From positions 434,001 to 498,000 of the forward strand of contig NZ_HG917869.1 of NCBI RefSeq assembly GCF_000577895.1: a stretch of DNA of 64,000 nucleotides, written 5' to 3'. This DNA is from Clostridium bornimense. Its GTDB lineage: Bacteria; Bacillota; Clostridia; Clostridiales; Clostridiaceae. Positions 1 to 7,773 of the stretch are shown piece by piece (position 1 is the first letter of the stretch; every line of letters begins with the position of its first letter). Made by a program: the position numbers and the translations under genes. Under the pieces are notes generated by a model that was not told the DNA's origin, ran no database searches, and saw nothing but the letters and a program-made list of their open reading frames with translations.

Positions 1-585
1 AATGTATTTATTCTCTTCTATTTCAGTAATATATTTTGACAAACCTCTAATTGCCGCTTCCGAAGGATTTTTTACTAGAATAATATTATATCCTTCTTTT
101 TCTAACTTAAAAACTTCATCTATAGATTCTTTTATTATCTTCCCAAATTTTTCATTGGCAAGGCCTCCCACTAAAATAACATTTTCTATTTTAGTCCAAT
201 ATTCCCAATGTTCATCTTGCCAATCTAATCTCTTTAGCCTATTTTCCTTTTCACCTTTCTTTAGTGTTAATAAAATTATTCCTAGTCTTCTCCCAAATAA
301 TTTGACAATATTTATAGCTAAATTCCTAATTGATTCATCCTTACCTTCTAAACATTTTGCAAAATATTGTGGTAATTTAACTTCTTCTATACTTTGTAAA
401 TCTAATCCTAAATCTTTACTACTCTTCTTAATTTCCTCAATAAATAATTTTGTTGAGAATAATTCTAAAGCAGATTTTCCTTTGATATCTTCATCTATTA
501 TATTCTGTGGTACTTTTTCTATTATGAGCTTATTTATTGATACCTTTGAAGATAAAAAATTATCTTTTATAAAAGGATTCCTCAT
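1..585 (-). CDS. Partial uncharacterised protein, possibly ASKHA (sugar-kinase/Hsp70 fold)
   Basis: The gene begins with ATG at 585, behind a GGGGGAG ribosome site at about 591-597, and runs off the left edge of the window, so only the first 195 residues are seen. The frame is open throughout. The segment around residues 147-175 reads VILVGGLANEKF and is followed by a helix and a second hydrophobic strand (NIILVKNPSEAAIRGL). That resembles the C-terminal nucleotide-binding lobe of ASKHA-fold proteins such as ROK kinases. The N-terminal DxGxT phosphate loop expected in a true kinase is not present in the visible part. The assignment is therefore only a fold-level guess. It is followed on the left by unseen sequence and is transcribed in the same direction as the MerR operon, from which a terminator separates it. 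Confidence 0.55.
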   Translation of the reverse strand, partial: MRNPFIKDNFLSSKVSINKLIIEKVPQNIIDEDIKGKSALELFSTKLFIEEIKKSSKDLGLDLQSIEEVKLPQYFAKCLEGKDESIRNLAINIVKLFGRRLGIILLTLKKGEKENRLKRLDWQDEHWEYWTKIENVILVGGLANEKFGKIIKESIDEVFKLEKEGYNIILVKNPSEAAIRGLSKYITEIEENKYI

Positions 586-672
586 ATTATCTCCCCCTTA
601 AAGTAATATATTATTATTTTGTTATTACCTCATCATTTACTTTATCTTCTGTATCAACACCAATAAAAAGAT

Positions 673-693
673 CAAAAGAGCCTTATGGCTCTA
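673..693 (-). terminator. Terminator of the MerR/ABC operon
   Basis: A 6-bp stem (AGAGCC / GGCTCT, loop TTAT) lies just after the merR stop codon. On the minus strand it is followed by TTTT and shortly by another T run. Confidence 0.6.
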
Positions 694-701
694 TCATTAG
701 T

Positions 702-1544
702 TTATTTTTTTCTTACAGGAAATTGTATTTCTGTAAGCCATTCTTCCTCTGAATCCTTATTCCATACTCCATCTATATATGATTCTCTTGGATAATCAAT
801 CATTTCATAATCATTTTCTTCTATCCACTTAATTAATGCACTATATGCTTTAGGAAAATCACTATAGCTTCCCTTATGAAGAGTACAAGCCGCTAACTCT
901 ACTTTATCAATTTTCTTAAACTTAATAAGCTTTGAATCTTCTTTCATCTCTACTACTGCTTCACACACTTCAACATCAATATCTCTTTCTCTATATTCAC
1001 CATCATGATATATATTAAAACAATATTCTGGAACAGCACAAATGCAACCAACTCTTTCCATCTCTGCTCCCATAGGAGGAATAATCTTGAATAAATCCTC
1101 ATAACTTGATATCGTAGTCCTCATTGAAGCAACTATTACTTCTGGCAAATCTTTTAATACTATATCATATTTGCAATCTTCATCTCTATTTTCAAGATAA
1201 TACTCGACTTGTGATAATTTCATTGTTTCTTCTGAAATTTTTTTTAATATCTCTGATTTCTTCTTAACTAACAATTCCTTTACTGATTTTCCAGCTTGCA
1301 CATCTCTTATTTCTTCCAGAGAAAACCCTATTTGCCTTAATGCAATAATTTCATGTAATATTGGTAATTGTGCTGAACTATAATATCTATAACCTGTAAA
1401 TTCATCTATATGTTCAGGTTTAAGCAATCCAATTTCATCGTAATGTCGTAATGCTTTAATAGTAATCTTATTCATCTGAGAAAATAACCCTATCTTATAT
1501 AAAGTGACATCTTCCTTCTTTTCGCATACATACTCCTCGTTCAA
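702..1544 (-). CDS. MerR-family regulator with GyrI-like effector domain
   Basis: This 280-residue protein is a BmrR-type regulator. Residues about 16-85 form the winged-helix MerR domain (YKIGLFSQMNKITIKALRHY, then DEFTGYRYY), about 86-125 a dimerisation coiled coil, and about 130-280 a GyrI-like ligand-binding domain. It is the last gene of an operon with an ABC-2 type exporter, the usual arrangement for a drug-responsive MerR that activates its own exporter. The likely start is TTG at 1544, with GGAGGG ten bases upstream, next to the stop of the permease; no in-frame ATG is better placed. It probably acts at the 19-bp-spacer promoter at 3065-3095. The ligand is unknown; the effector domain suggests a hydrophobic or cationic compound. 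Confidence 0.88.
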   Translation of the reverse strand: MNEEYVCEKKEDVTLYKIGLFSQMNKITIKALRHYDEIGLLKPEHIDEFTGYRYYSSAQLPILHEIIALRQIGFSLEEIRDVQAGKSVKELLVKKKSEILKKISEETMKLSQVEYYLENRDEDCKYDIVLKDLPEVIVASMRTTISSYEDLFKIIPPMGAEMERVGCICAVPEYCFNIYHDGEYRERDIDVEVCEAVVEMKEDSKLIKFKKIDKVELAACTLHKGSYSDFPKAYSALIKWIEENDYEMIDYPRESYIDGVWNKDSEEEWLTEIQFPVRKK

Positions 1545-1559
1545 CCCCTGTTTTCCCTC

Positions 1560-2300
1560 CTATTCCCATTTAAATAGCTTCATAGATAATGCTACTGTTA
1601 TTATTGTTGATATTATCATTACTAATAACGGAATTGTTAATGATGTATCTAATCCAAGTGCACATCCTTTTAGTAACTTAATTCCTTGAATTAATGGTAA
1701 AAAGTTTGCAAAGCTCTGAATGCTCTTTGGAAACATAGAAAATGGAATTGTTGCCCCTGATAAAAATAACATAGGAAAATATACTAGTGTACATACTAAA
1801 TTAGTTCTTTTAACGCTTTTACAAACACTTGCAATTAACATTCCAAATCCATACATTGAAATCAAAACTAAAAAATATGATAAAATAAACTTTCCAATAG
1901 ATACTATCATTGAATAATTAAAAATTAATTTCATAGCTATAATTATTATTACTGATGAAGATACAGCTAAAATCATCTGAATTATTCCATGTACTGCTAA
2001 TATTGTCAATGGACTTACTGGTGTAACAAAATAGTGTTTTAATATCTTTTTATCTCTATAATCTGCAATTGTAAGTGGTATGCCCATAAATGCTGTAGCA
2101 CATATCCCAACAGTAATTATTGTTGGTATATTAGCATCTAAAAAACTATAGGACGCTCCATCAAAGGCTGGTTTATCTCCAGAAATCATACCAATTAGTA
2201 ACGCTATACCAAGAGGCATTATTACTCCAAAAAACACTCCATCAATACCTCTAAATCCTAACTTTCCCTCAATTTTTAATAATGTAAAAAAACCTCTCAT
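1560..2300 (-). CDS. ABC-2 type exporter permease
   Basis: This is a roughly 246-residue integral membrane protein with about six hydrophobic segments, typical of ABC-2 type permeases of drug or lantibiotic exporters. The region with AFMGIPLTIADYRDKKILKHYFVTPVSP is the amphipathic ABC-2 motif followed by membrane helices. The start is taken as ATG 2300, with GGAGG at 2311-2315 ten bases upstream; an upstream in-frame ATG at 2330 lies inside the ATPase gene and lacks a ribosome site. The start nearly abuts the TAG stop of the ATPase, so the two are translationally coupled. It should form the membrane channel for the preceding ATPase. The substrate is not visible from sequence; the MerR/GyrI partner suggests a drug or toxic compound. 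Confidence 0.85.
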   Translation of the reverse strand: MRGFFTLLKIEGKLGFRGIDGVFFGVIMPLGIALLIGMISGDKPAFDGASYSFLDANIPTIITVGICATAFMGIPLTIADYRDKKILKHYFVTPVSPLTILAVHGIIQMILAVSSSVIIIIAMKLIFNYSMIVSIGKFILSYFLVLISMYGFGMLIASVCKSVKRTNLVCTLVYFPMLFLSGATIPFSMFPKSIQSFANFLPLIQGIKLLKGCALGLDTSLTIPLLVMIISTIITVALSMKLFKWE

Positions 2301-2302
2301 CA

Positions 2303-3022
2303 CTATTGCACCTCCTTGTCCATGTACCATAAATAAGCATCTTCAAGGTTATCATATGGTGAAGAGGTAATAATTTCTTCAACTGTTCCCAAGGCTAATA
2401 GTTTTCCATTTTTAATTATTACTATTTTATCACATAACGCTTCAACTTCATCCATATAATGTGATGTTAATAGCATTGTAACCTTTTCTTTCTTTAAACT
2501 TTTAAGTAGCTTCCATACATCCCTTCTTGCCTCTACATCTAATCCTGTAGTTAATTCATCTAAAAATACTACTTCTGGATTTGGAATTAATGCTAAAATT
2601 ACCGCTAATTTTTGTTTTTCTCCACCTGATAATGTTGATACATAATTTTTCTTAACTTTATCTAAAGAGAATTTTTTAAGCAACTGATTATAATCACAAC
2701 TTTCACTATATAATGCAGCAGTTTCTTCACATATTTCATAAACCTTAATTTTATCTGGATAAGAAGACAACTGTAATTGAACTCCTATCTTTTCAAAGAT
2801 CTCCTTTCTTGACTTTCTAGGATCCTTATTCAATATTTTCACTACTCCACTATCGAAAGCTTTAAGGCCTAAAATACAATCAATAGTTGTAGATTTACCA
2901 GCTCCATTGTGTCCTAGTAATCCAAAAAATTCTCCCTTTTTTACAGAAAAAGATATATCATTTACTGCAACTATGTTATTATAGGTCTTTTTAAGATTCT
3001 TAACAGATATTATATCCTCCAT
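2303..3022 (-). CDS. ABC exporter ATP-binding subunit
   Basis: This 239-residue ATPase powers the adjacent ABC-2 permease. Visible motifs are Walker A GHNGAGKST (about residues 37-45), the Q-loop region (VQLQLSSYPD), signature LSGGEKQKL (about 133-141), Walker B VVFLDELTTGL and the switch His in TSHYMDE. The Walker B tail reads DELT where DEPT is usual, a conservative variant that keeps the catalytic Glu. The start ATG 3022 has a GGGAGGG ribosome site. It is the first gene of the ATPase-permease-merR operon, downstream of a MerR-type promoter. The family (CcmA/DrrA-like) exports drugs or peptides. Confidence 0.9.
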   Translation of the reverse strand: MEDIISVKNLKKTYNNIVAVNDISFSVKKGEFFGLLGHNGAGKSTTIDCILGLKAFDSGVVKILNKDPRKSRKEIFEKIGVQLQLSSYPDKIKVYEICEETAALYSESCDYNQLLKKFSLDKVKKNYVSTLSGGEKQKLAVILALIPNPEVVFLDELTTGLDVEARRDVWKLLKSLKKEKVTMLLTSHYMDEVEALCDKIVIIKNGKLLALGTVEEIITSSPYDNLEDAYLWYMDKEVQ

Positions 3023-3064
3023 TATATTTCCCTCCCTATTTAAATAAAAGCTATCTATAATATG

Positions 3065-3095
3065 AGGATATATTCTCCCCTAACAGGAGAGTCAA
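3065..3095 (-). promoter_or_regulatory. MerR-type promoter with 19-bp spacer and dyad
   Basis: On the minus strand a -35 box TTGACT (3090-3095) and a -10 box TATCCT (3065-3070) are separated by exactly 19 bases. The spacer holds an inverted repeat, TCTCC (3074-3078) and GGAGA (3086-3090). This overlong spacer with a central dyad is the hallmark of MerR-activated promoters. It lies 42 bases upstream of the exporter operon that encodes a MerR protein. Confidence 0.75.
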
Positions 3096-3118
3096 GGTTT
3101 TATTTCATTATAATTACT

Positions 3119-3187
3119 TCAAAAATTATATACATCATTCCAGTATTCTTCTGTTAGCGGAACTATAATTAACTTATTTCCATCCAT
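3119..3187 (-). pseudogene. 22-codon ORF, possibly an acetyltransferase N-terminal remnant
   Basis: ATG 3187 with a good AAGGAG site opens a 22-codon frame ending at 3119, just downstream of the cupin gene. The peptide contains LIIVPLTEEYWNDVY, which reads like the first strand and helix of a GNAT acetyltransferase. It stops where the rest of such a domain should begin. It may be a gene stump or a tiny expressed ORF; there is no other evidence for either. Confidence 0.3.
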
Positions 3188-3221
3188 TATATACTCCTTG
3201 ATTTCATTCAATATATAGCTC

Positions 3222-3587
3222 TTACTTCTCCTCCTTATAAGCATATCTAAAATTAATAGGTGGTGTTGTTACTGATATGTATACAAACTCTTCATCTGAA
3301 TCATTTAGTAGTCCATGAACTTCTCCACTTGAAAACCTTACCACATCACCTGCACTGAACTTTTTTTCATTATTATCAGCAAGTAATAATAATCCTGTTC
3401 CCTTTAATGCATACCAAATTTGTTCAGATGTATCATGTATATGTCTTGGTTGTGAATATCCTGGTTTTAAATGTACCTCTGTTATCGTTACTCTTCTACT
3501 TTCAGAATTTTCATCATTTAATAATTGCCTTGATTCGCAGCCCTCATTTAATAATGACCTTATATCCTCTTTGTTAATATAATCCAT
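3222..3587 (-). CDS. Cupin-domain protein
   Basis: This 121-residue single-domain protein is a small beta-barrel cupin. The first metal-binding motif is seen in KPGYSQPRHIHDTSEQIWYALKG (in part: PRHIHD then E) and the second in DVVRFSSGEVHGLLN. The conserved His/Glu set suggests a bound metal ion. Such stand-alone cupins often act as small-molecule isomerases, dioxygenases or sensors, and the substrate cannot be read from sequence. The start ATG 3587 follows GGAGG with normal spacing. It is monocistronic or cotranscribed with the small remnant downstream. Confidence 0.8.
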   Translation of the reverse strand: MDYINKEDIRSLLNEGCESRQLLNDENSESRRVTITEVHLKPGYSQPRHIHDTSEQIWYALKGTGLLLLADNNEKKFSAGDVVRFSSGEVHGLLNDSDEEFVYISVTTPPINFRYAYKEEK

Positions 3588-3714
3588 CTATATTACCTCC
3601 TATACTTTTCTCCTTATTTCCACAACATTGATTGACAAAATATATTTGAAATAAAAATACATATACATACAATCCTTTACCATATCATAATGCAAAAATC
3701 TCAGACCTACTGTC

Positions 3715-4125
3715 TTATTTATGAACGCTTTCATCTATAAAATCCACTGCTTCATTAAATGTCTCTACTTTCTTTACTTTAAAATATTTTATAAATTCTT
3801 TAGTCCACATATCCATTTCTTCTTCTATTTCATTTACTTCATTTAAAATAAATACAATTATTTTACAATCCGTATTCGACATTGCCGGTAATAATACCTT
3901 AAATCCCCATTCTACATCCTCTTCTTCATCTTCAAAACCATTTCTTGCATCCACAACAAAATTACTATTAGAATATTTCTTTAATAATTCTAGTGCAAAC
4001 ATTGTTGGCTTTCTATACTCCTCATAAGAACAAAACTTTTTCCATGTAAGTAATACAACATTATCTCCTCTTAAATATCTAACATTGCAAAATTCTGAAT
4101 CAAATTCATTACTTTCTATGCTCAT
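3715..4125 (-). CDS. Uncharacterised SpoIIAA/STAS-like protein
   Basis: This 136-residue soluble protein has no recognised catalytic motif. The pattern of alternating hydrophobic strands (NVVLLTWKKF, SNFVVDARNG, CKIIVFILNE) and helices is reminiscent of the SpoIIAA/STAS-like fold. Its middle is strongly acidic (FEDEEEDVEWG). ATG 4125 has an AGGAG site. The neighbours are unrelated. I assign no function. Confidence 0.65.
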   Translation of the reverse strand: MSIESNEFDSEFCNVRYLRGDNVVLLTWKKFCSYEEYRKPTMFALELLKKYSNSNFVVDARNGFEDEEEDVEWGFKVLLPAMSNTDCKIIVFILNEVNEIEEEMDMWTKEFIKYFKVKKVETFNEAVDFIDESVHK

Positions 4126-4218
4126 ACTTATTCTCCTCTCATTTATATAATAAATAAAGACTAGCTTCCTTTATATCCACTAGTCCGTTTTAATCTATTT
4201 TTGTCATATTAATATATG

Positions 4219-4569
4219 TTAGCTTTCTTTAATATATAAATAGTTAGTATACCATTCTCTCCCAGAGTTCCATTGCTTATTAGTAATATCTTCTCCTAAA
4301 ATATCACAACAAGCTAGTGCCATAATATATTCTTTTAGACCATCTTCGTTACTTTTAGCAAATTCATTAATCATATATTCCAACGATCCCTCCATCGAAA
4401 TAATATCAGCATATTCTTCCTTACTATTTGTTATGTAATCATATGGATTTGATGATATTGATATATTAACGTTTTTTGTATCTACAATCTTACTTAGTTT
4501 TTCCTCTATAAGTTTATCTTCTGACTTTATGATATTATTCTCTCTACAGCTTACTAAAGCAAATAACAA
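4219..4569 (-). CDS. Small putative lipoprotein with atypical start
   Basis: This ORF of about 116 residues lacks an ATG. From TTG 4569 the protein begins LLFALVSC, whose last four residues fit a lipobox, but the leader would be too short. The frame stays open upstream to 4623 and encodes a convincing lipoprotein signal: a basic start (RIKKIFYKI), a hydrophobic core and then LVSC. A GGAG at about 4627-4630 is well placed for an ATT codon at 4617. So either a rare ATT start is used or the normal start codon has been lost. The mature part is acidic and unknown. Confidence 0.6.
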   Translation of the reverse strand: MLFALVSCRENNIIKSEDKLIEEKLSKIVDTKNVNISISSNPYDYITNSKEEYADIISMEGSLEYMINEFAKSNEDGLKEYIMALACCDILGEDITNKQWNSGREWYTNYLYIKES

Positions 4570-4790
4570 AATTAAAATAAAAAAGCAACTACTTATTTTA
4601 TAAAATATCTTTTTAATCCTTAATCACTCCAAACATTTTCATTTTTAATATAAAGCGATATATCTTTTATAAATTTTACCATTTATGGTTATAACTATTA
4701 TAACACTTCCTATAATAAATTTTAACTATATTTATAATTCCTTTTATTATGGTACATGTTAGAAAGCACACCTAACTCTATACTCCAAAC

Positions 4791-4904
4791 TTAAACACTT
4801 ACACTCCAAGAAATTACGCAGGAATTTCCATCATCACTGTGCCCTGTGTCATCATACTTGTGACCTAACCATACATATTTATGCCATGCTTTTTGCTCTA
4901 TCAA
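4791..4904 (-). pseudogene. C-terminal gene remnant in intergenic region
   Basis: In the 336-base gap between the lipoprotein and the DUF6020 gene, the minus strand has a 37-codon open frame with protein-like composition. It contains AWHKYVWLGHKYDD and ends CVISWSVSV before TAA at 4791. It is rich in Trp, Gly, His and Asp, which is unlike random AT-rich translation. It has no ribosome site, and a stop lies just upstream. I read it as the tail of a lost gene; the family is not recognised. Confidence 0.4.
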
Positions 4905-4912
4905 TCTTACTT

Positions 4913-4944
4913 AAAAAAAGCTGCCACACTCTCGTGCAACAGCT
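4913..4944 (-). terminator. Terminator of the DUF6020 gene
   Basis: An 11-bp stem with wobble pairs (AGCTGTTGCAC / GTGTGGCAGCT, loop GAGA) is followed by seven T on the minus strand. It sits directly after the stop codon of the membrane protein gene. Confidence 0.8.
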
Positions 4945-4954
4945 CCTGTAGATT

Positions 4955-6793
4955 TTAAAGTTTATTCCTAGCTATAGAATTTAATAAAAGCGGTATTAAT
5001 ACACAATTAGAAAAAATATATGGCATTGCATATCTAAAATAGGTGTTGGCTGGTGAAGCTATACAAATCAAAACTGATGCATACAATGGCATTAGAACTA
5101 TTATATATTCCTTCTTTTTAAATGTAAAAAGGTATACTCCCATTATTAATAAAATCCAGGTATTAAATCCAATATTTGAAATTAGACCTATAAAAGGTAC
5201 ATATGGAAATATTCCTTGATATGCTACTAATTTATCTCTTAATCCTTGTAAGTTATTATAACTATAATCAACTAAATTATCTTTTGTTATCCTACAGTCA
5301 AATTTGTGATAGGTATACCACTTAATAGCATTAGGGTAAAAATATCCATAAACATTGTTTATTGTAGCCTCAATATAAATCCCAGGATGTTTTCTTAATC
5401 CTCTAAACCATGCCTTGAAGTATTCCTTTAAATCATCACTAGTAGCATATTTGTTATACTTATTTTTAACTGGATCAGCAAGCTCTGGTTGGTATCTTTC
5501 AGCTATAGTATCATATATCAAAATTTTATCTATAGCTCTTTTATCTTCTTCTGATACTTCATCACCATAATACTTTACATATCTAGCTGTTTGCTGAAAC
5601 GGTATTGATAACATTTCTCTAATACTTCCATTAGCTATCTTAAAATAAGGCAGTATCACTTTTGAATAACAAGTTGTCAATGATATAAAAATAGCAAATA
5701 CAGCTAATGTCTTGATTCTATTTTTCTTACTGAAACCAATAATAAATGGGAATGATAACATAACAACATATATACCATTATTCCTGAATAATGATATTAA
5801 AAATAGCAACAATATAATATAAATTACTTTTATATTTGTAATCTTCTTTTCTTTATTAAAAGTAATAAAATCATAAAGAAATATTACATATAAAATCATA
5901 AACGATGTATATATTGTATCTTTAACTGCTGACATCGCATAAAAGGGAAACATCGGTACTATAGAATATATCATCAAAAGAATTAATCGAACCTTAAGAG
6001 ATATATTTACCTTTTTCAAATATTTTATAGTATAAGATAGAGTTGATGCTAGTATTCCAATTTGAATCATTGAATATATAAATAAACCAAAATTATCACT
6101 ACCGATAAATCTACCTAAGCTTATGCATCCACCTAATAGTAATGTATGCACTACAGGATGATGATTTGTAATATTAACATTTTCATCTAATTTTATTACA
6201 CCTTCTGCATATTTTGTATCAACATTAAAAAATTGTTTTATCTGAAAACTAGGATCTGGTGATAAAATTACTGGATAAAAAGCAATTATATAAATAAGCC
6301 AAAATGTAATTATAATAAGAAGACTTGAAAGAAATGGTCTTTCATCAATAAACTTCATAACACATCTCAATTTACCCATCTTTTCTAATTTATAATCTTC
6401 TACTTTTATATGTTGTATTTTAATATTTATTAAATCGAAAATTCTTTTAAAAAGTACATAATATCCAATACATATAATTATTGAAATAAAAAACATTCTA
6501 AAACTTCCAAATACTAATTGCCAAGAGTTCATCCTAGCATAACTAAATCCTAATGTCATGAATATAGCAAAAGCCATCGATACTATTTTTTCTAAAGCAT
6601 TAACACTATATCCTCTTACTGCTTTGTAAAATAATATCAAACCACCACTTATAATACAAACAGTCATTAATCCTACTTTAAAAGGATTTTGGATCTTCGT
6701 TAAATTCCCATAAAATTTTTCTGGATCCAAACAAATCGCTAGTGTAGTAAATAATGCTAATAAATACATTTTTATTTTATCTTTTAAATTCAT
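4955..6793 (-). CDS. DUF6020-type multi-spanning membrane protein (glycosyltransferase-like)
   Basis: This protein of about 612 residues has a dozen or more hydrophobic segments. It contains a large loop with SPDPSFQIKQF and ITNHHPVVHTLLLGG in the middle third. These features match the DUF6020 family of Firmicutes, which resembles GT-C fold glycosyltransferases that use lipid-linked sugars outside the membrane. The acidic SPDPS motif after the first long membrane block would be the expected catalytic loop. ATG 6793 is preferred because GGAG lies nine bases upstream; the in-frame ATG at 6808 overlaps that site. The gene is alone between terminators. The sugar and acceptor are unknown. Confidence 0.7.
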   Translation of the reverse strand: MNLKDKIKMYLLALFTTLAICLDPEKFYGNLTKIQNPFKVGLMTVCIISGGLILFYKAVRGYSVNALEKIVSMAFAIFMTLGFSYARMNSWQLVFGSFRMFFISIIICIGYYVLFKRIFDLINIKIQHIKVEDYKLEKMGKLRCVMKFIDERPFLSSLLIIITFWLIYIIAFYPVILSPDPSFQIKQFFNVDTKYAEGVIKLDENVNITNHHPVVHTLLLGGCISLGRFIGSDNFGLFIYSMIQIGILASTLSYTIKYLKKVNISLKVRLILLMIYSIVPMFPFYAMSAVKDTIYTSFMILYVIFLYDFITFNKEKKITNIKVIYIILLLFLISLFRNNGIYVVMLSFPFIIGFSKKNRIKTLAVFAIFISLTTCYSKVILPYFKIANGSIREMLSIPFQQTARYVKYYGDEVSEEDKRAIDKILIYDTIAERYQPELADPVKNKYNKYATSDDLKEYFKAWFRGLRKHPGIYIEATINNVYGYFYPNAIKWYTYHKFDCRITKDNLVDYSYNNLQGLRDKLVAYQGIFPYVPFIGLISNIGFNTWILLIMGVYLFTFKKKEYIIVLMPLYASVLICIASPANTYFRYAMPYIFSNCVLIPLLLNSIARNKL

Positions 6794-7008
6794 AGTATAG
6801 TTCTCCATAAAATTCCATATAAAATCTACATTCTCTATTGTAACAAATTATTGTTAATTTTTTCATTAACATTTCTTAATATTTTATGAAGATATTACTA
6901 TACTCCTGAGCAAATAGCATAAACATCTTTTCTAAAAAGTGAACATCTATTGCAAAATCCCCATTGCAATACCTTTGCTGTTAAAAACTTATTACTCTTA
7001 ATTTAACA

Positions 7009-7758
7009 CTACACAAATTTCTGAACCTTATATTTTTTATTAATCTTTTCTACTAATGATTTATAATTTTTCATTTGTTCTTTCTTTTTTAGCTCATTAA
7101 CTAAATCTTTTTTCACATCATCAAATTCCTGTTTATATCCTTCCTTATAATCCTCAGTTACTACAAGATGAAAACCATATTCTGTTTCTATAGGTCCTAA
7201 TATTTCTCCTAATTTGCAATTAAACGCTTTTTCTTCAATAGATTTAATTAGTTGTCCTCTTTTAAAAGTTCCAAGAGAACCTCCATTTATACTTGATGGG
7301 CACATAGAATATTTAAGAGCTGCATCTGAAAAATTAATAACTTCTTCCATTAATTCTCCTCTTATTTTTAATGCTTCTTCCAATGTATCAACTAATATTT
7401 GCTTTATACTTACTGTATCACTGACATAAAACTTTTCTATATTATTATTATAGTAATTTAATGCATCTTCTTCTGTAATATCTACCTTACCCATTGACTT
7501 GTTTATTGCCATTTCTGTTAAAATACCTTTTTCAGCTTCTTCTAGTTGCTTTTTATACTCAATTGTTTCCTGCAAATTCTCATCTATAGCATAATCATAC
7601 ATAACTTCACAACTAATTAACTTATCTAGCAATTTCCTTCTACCTTCTTCTGTAGATAGTTTTTTTCTTTCACCTTCAGGATATTTACTAATCAATTCTT
7701 CAATATCTGTTTCTCTTATTTCCTTATTCTTTACAATTGCTAAAACCTTATTATCCAT
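7009..7758 (-). CDS. Parvulin-type peptidyl-prolyl isomerase, NifM-like position
   Basis: This 249-residue protein has an N-terminal SurA/NifM-like helical region (residues 1-110, starting DNKVLAIVKNKEIRETDIEEL) and a PpiC rotamase domain at about 117-205. The latter is shown by IKQILVDTLEEA, AALKYSMCPSS, GGSLGTFKRGQ and ETEYGFHLVVTED. There is no signal peptide, so it acts in the cytoplasm. It lies 15 bases after nifN-B in the same direction and is the last gene of the nif operon. In Azotobacter, NifM is a parvulin PPIase needed for maturation of NifH, so the same job is inferred here from domain and position. The start ATG 7758 has AGGTGA upstream. Confidence 0.82.
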   Translation of the reverse strand: MDNKVLAIVKNKEIRETDIEELISKYPEGERKKLSTEEGRRKLLDKLISCEVMYDYAIDENLQETIEYKKQLEEAEKGILTEMAINKSMGKVDITEEDALNYYNNNIEKFYVSDTVSIKQILVDTLEEALKIRGELMEEVINFSDAALKYSMCPSSINGGSLGTFKRGQLIKSIEEKAFNCKLGEILGPIETEYGFHLVVTEDYKEGYKQEFDDVKKDLVNELKKKEQMKNYKSLVEKINKKYKVQKFV

Positions 7759-7773
7759 ACTATCACCTACTAT

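Noticed and set aside
2-601. Long plus-strand open frame at the left edge
   Set aside because: It lies opposite a minus-strand gene with a proper ribosome site and protein-like sequence; its translation is Ser/Phe/Ile-rich as expected of a shadow frame.
6945-6985. TATTGCAA/TTGCAATA hairpin after the parvulin gene as nif terminator
   Set aside because: The T run is distant and broken; it may act as a terminator but is too weak to annotate.
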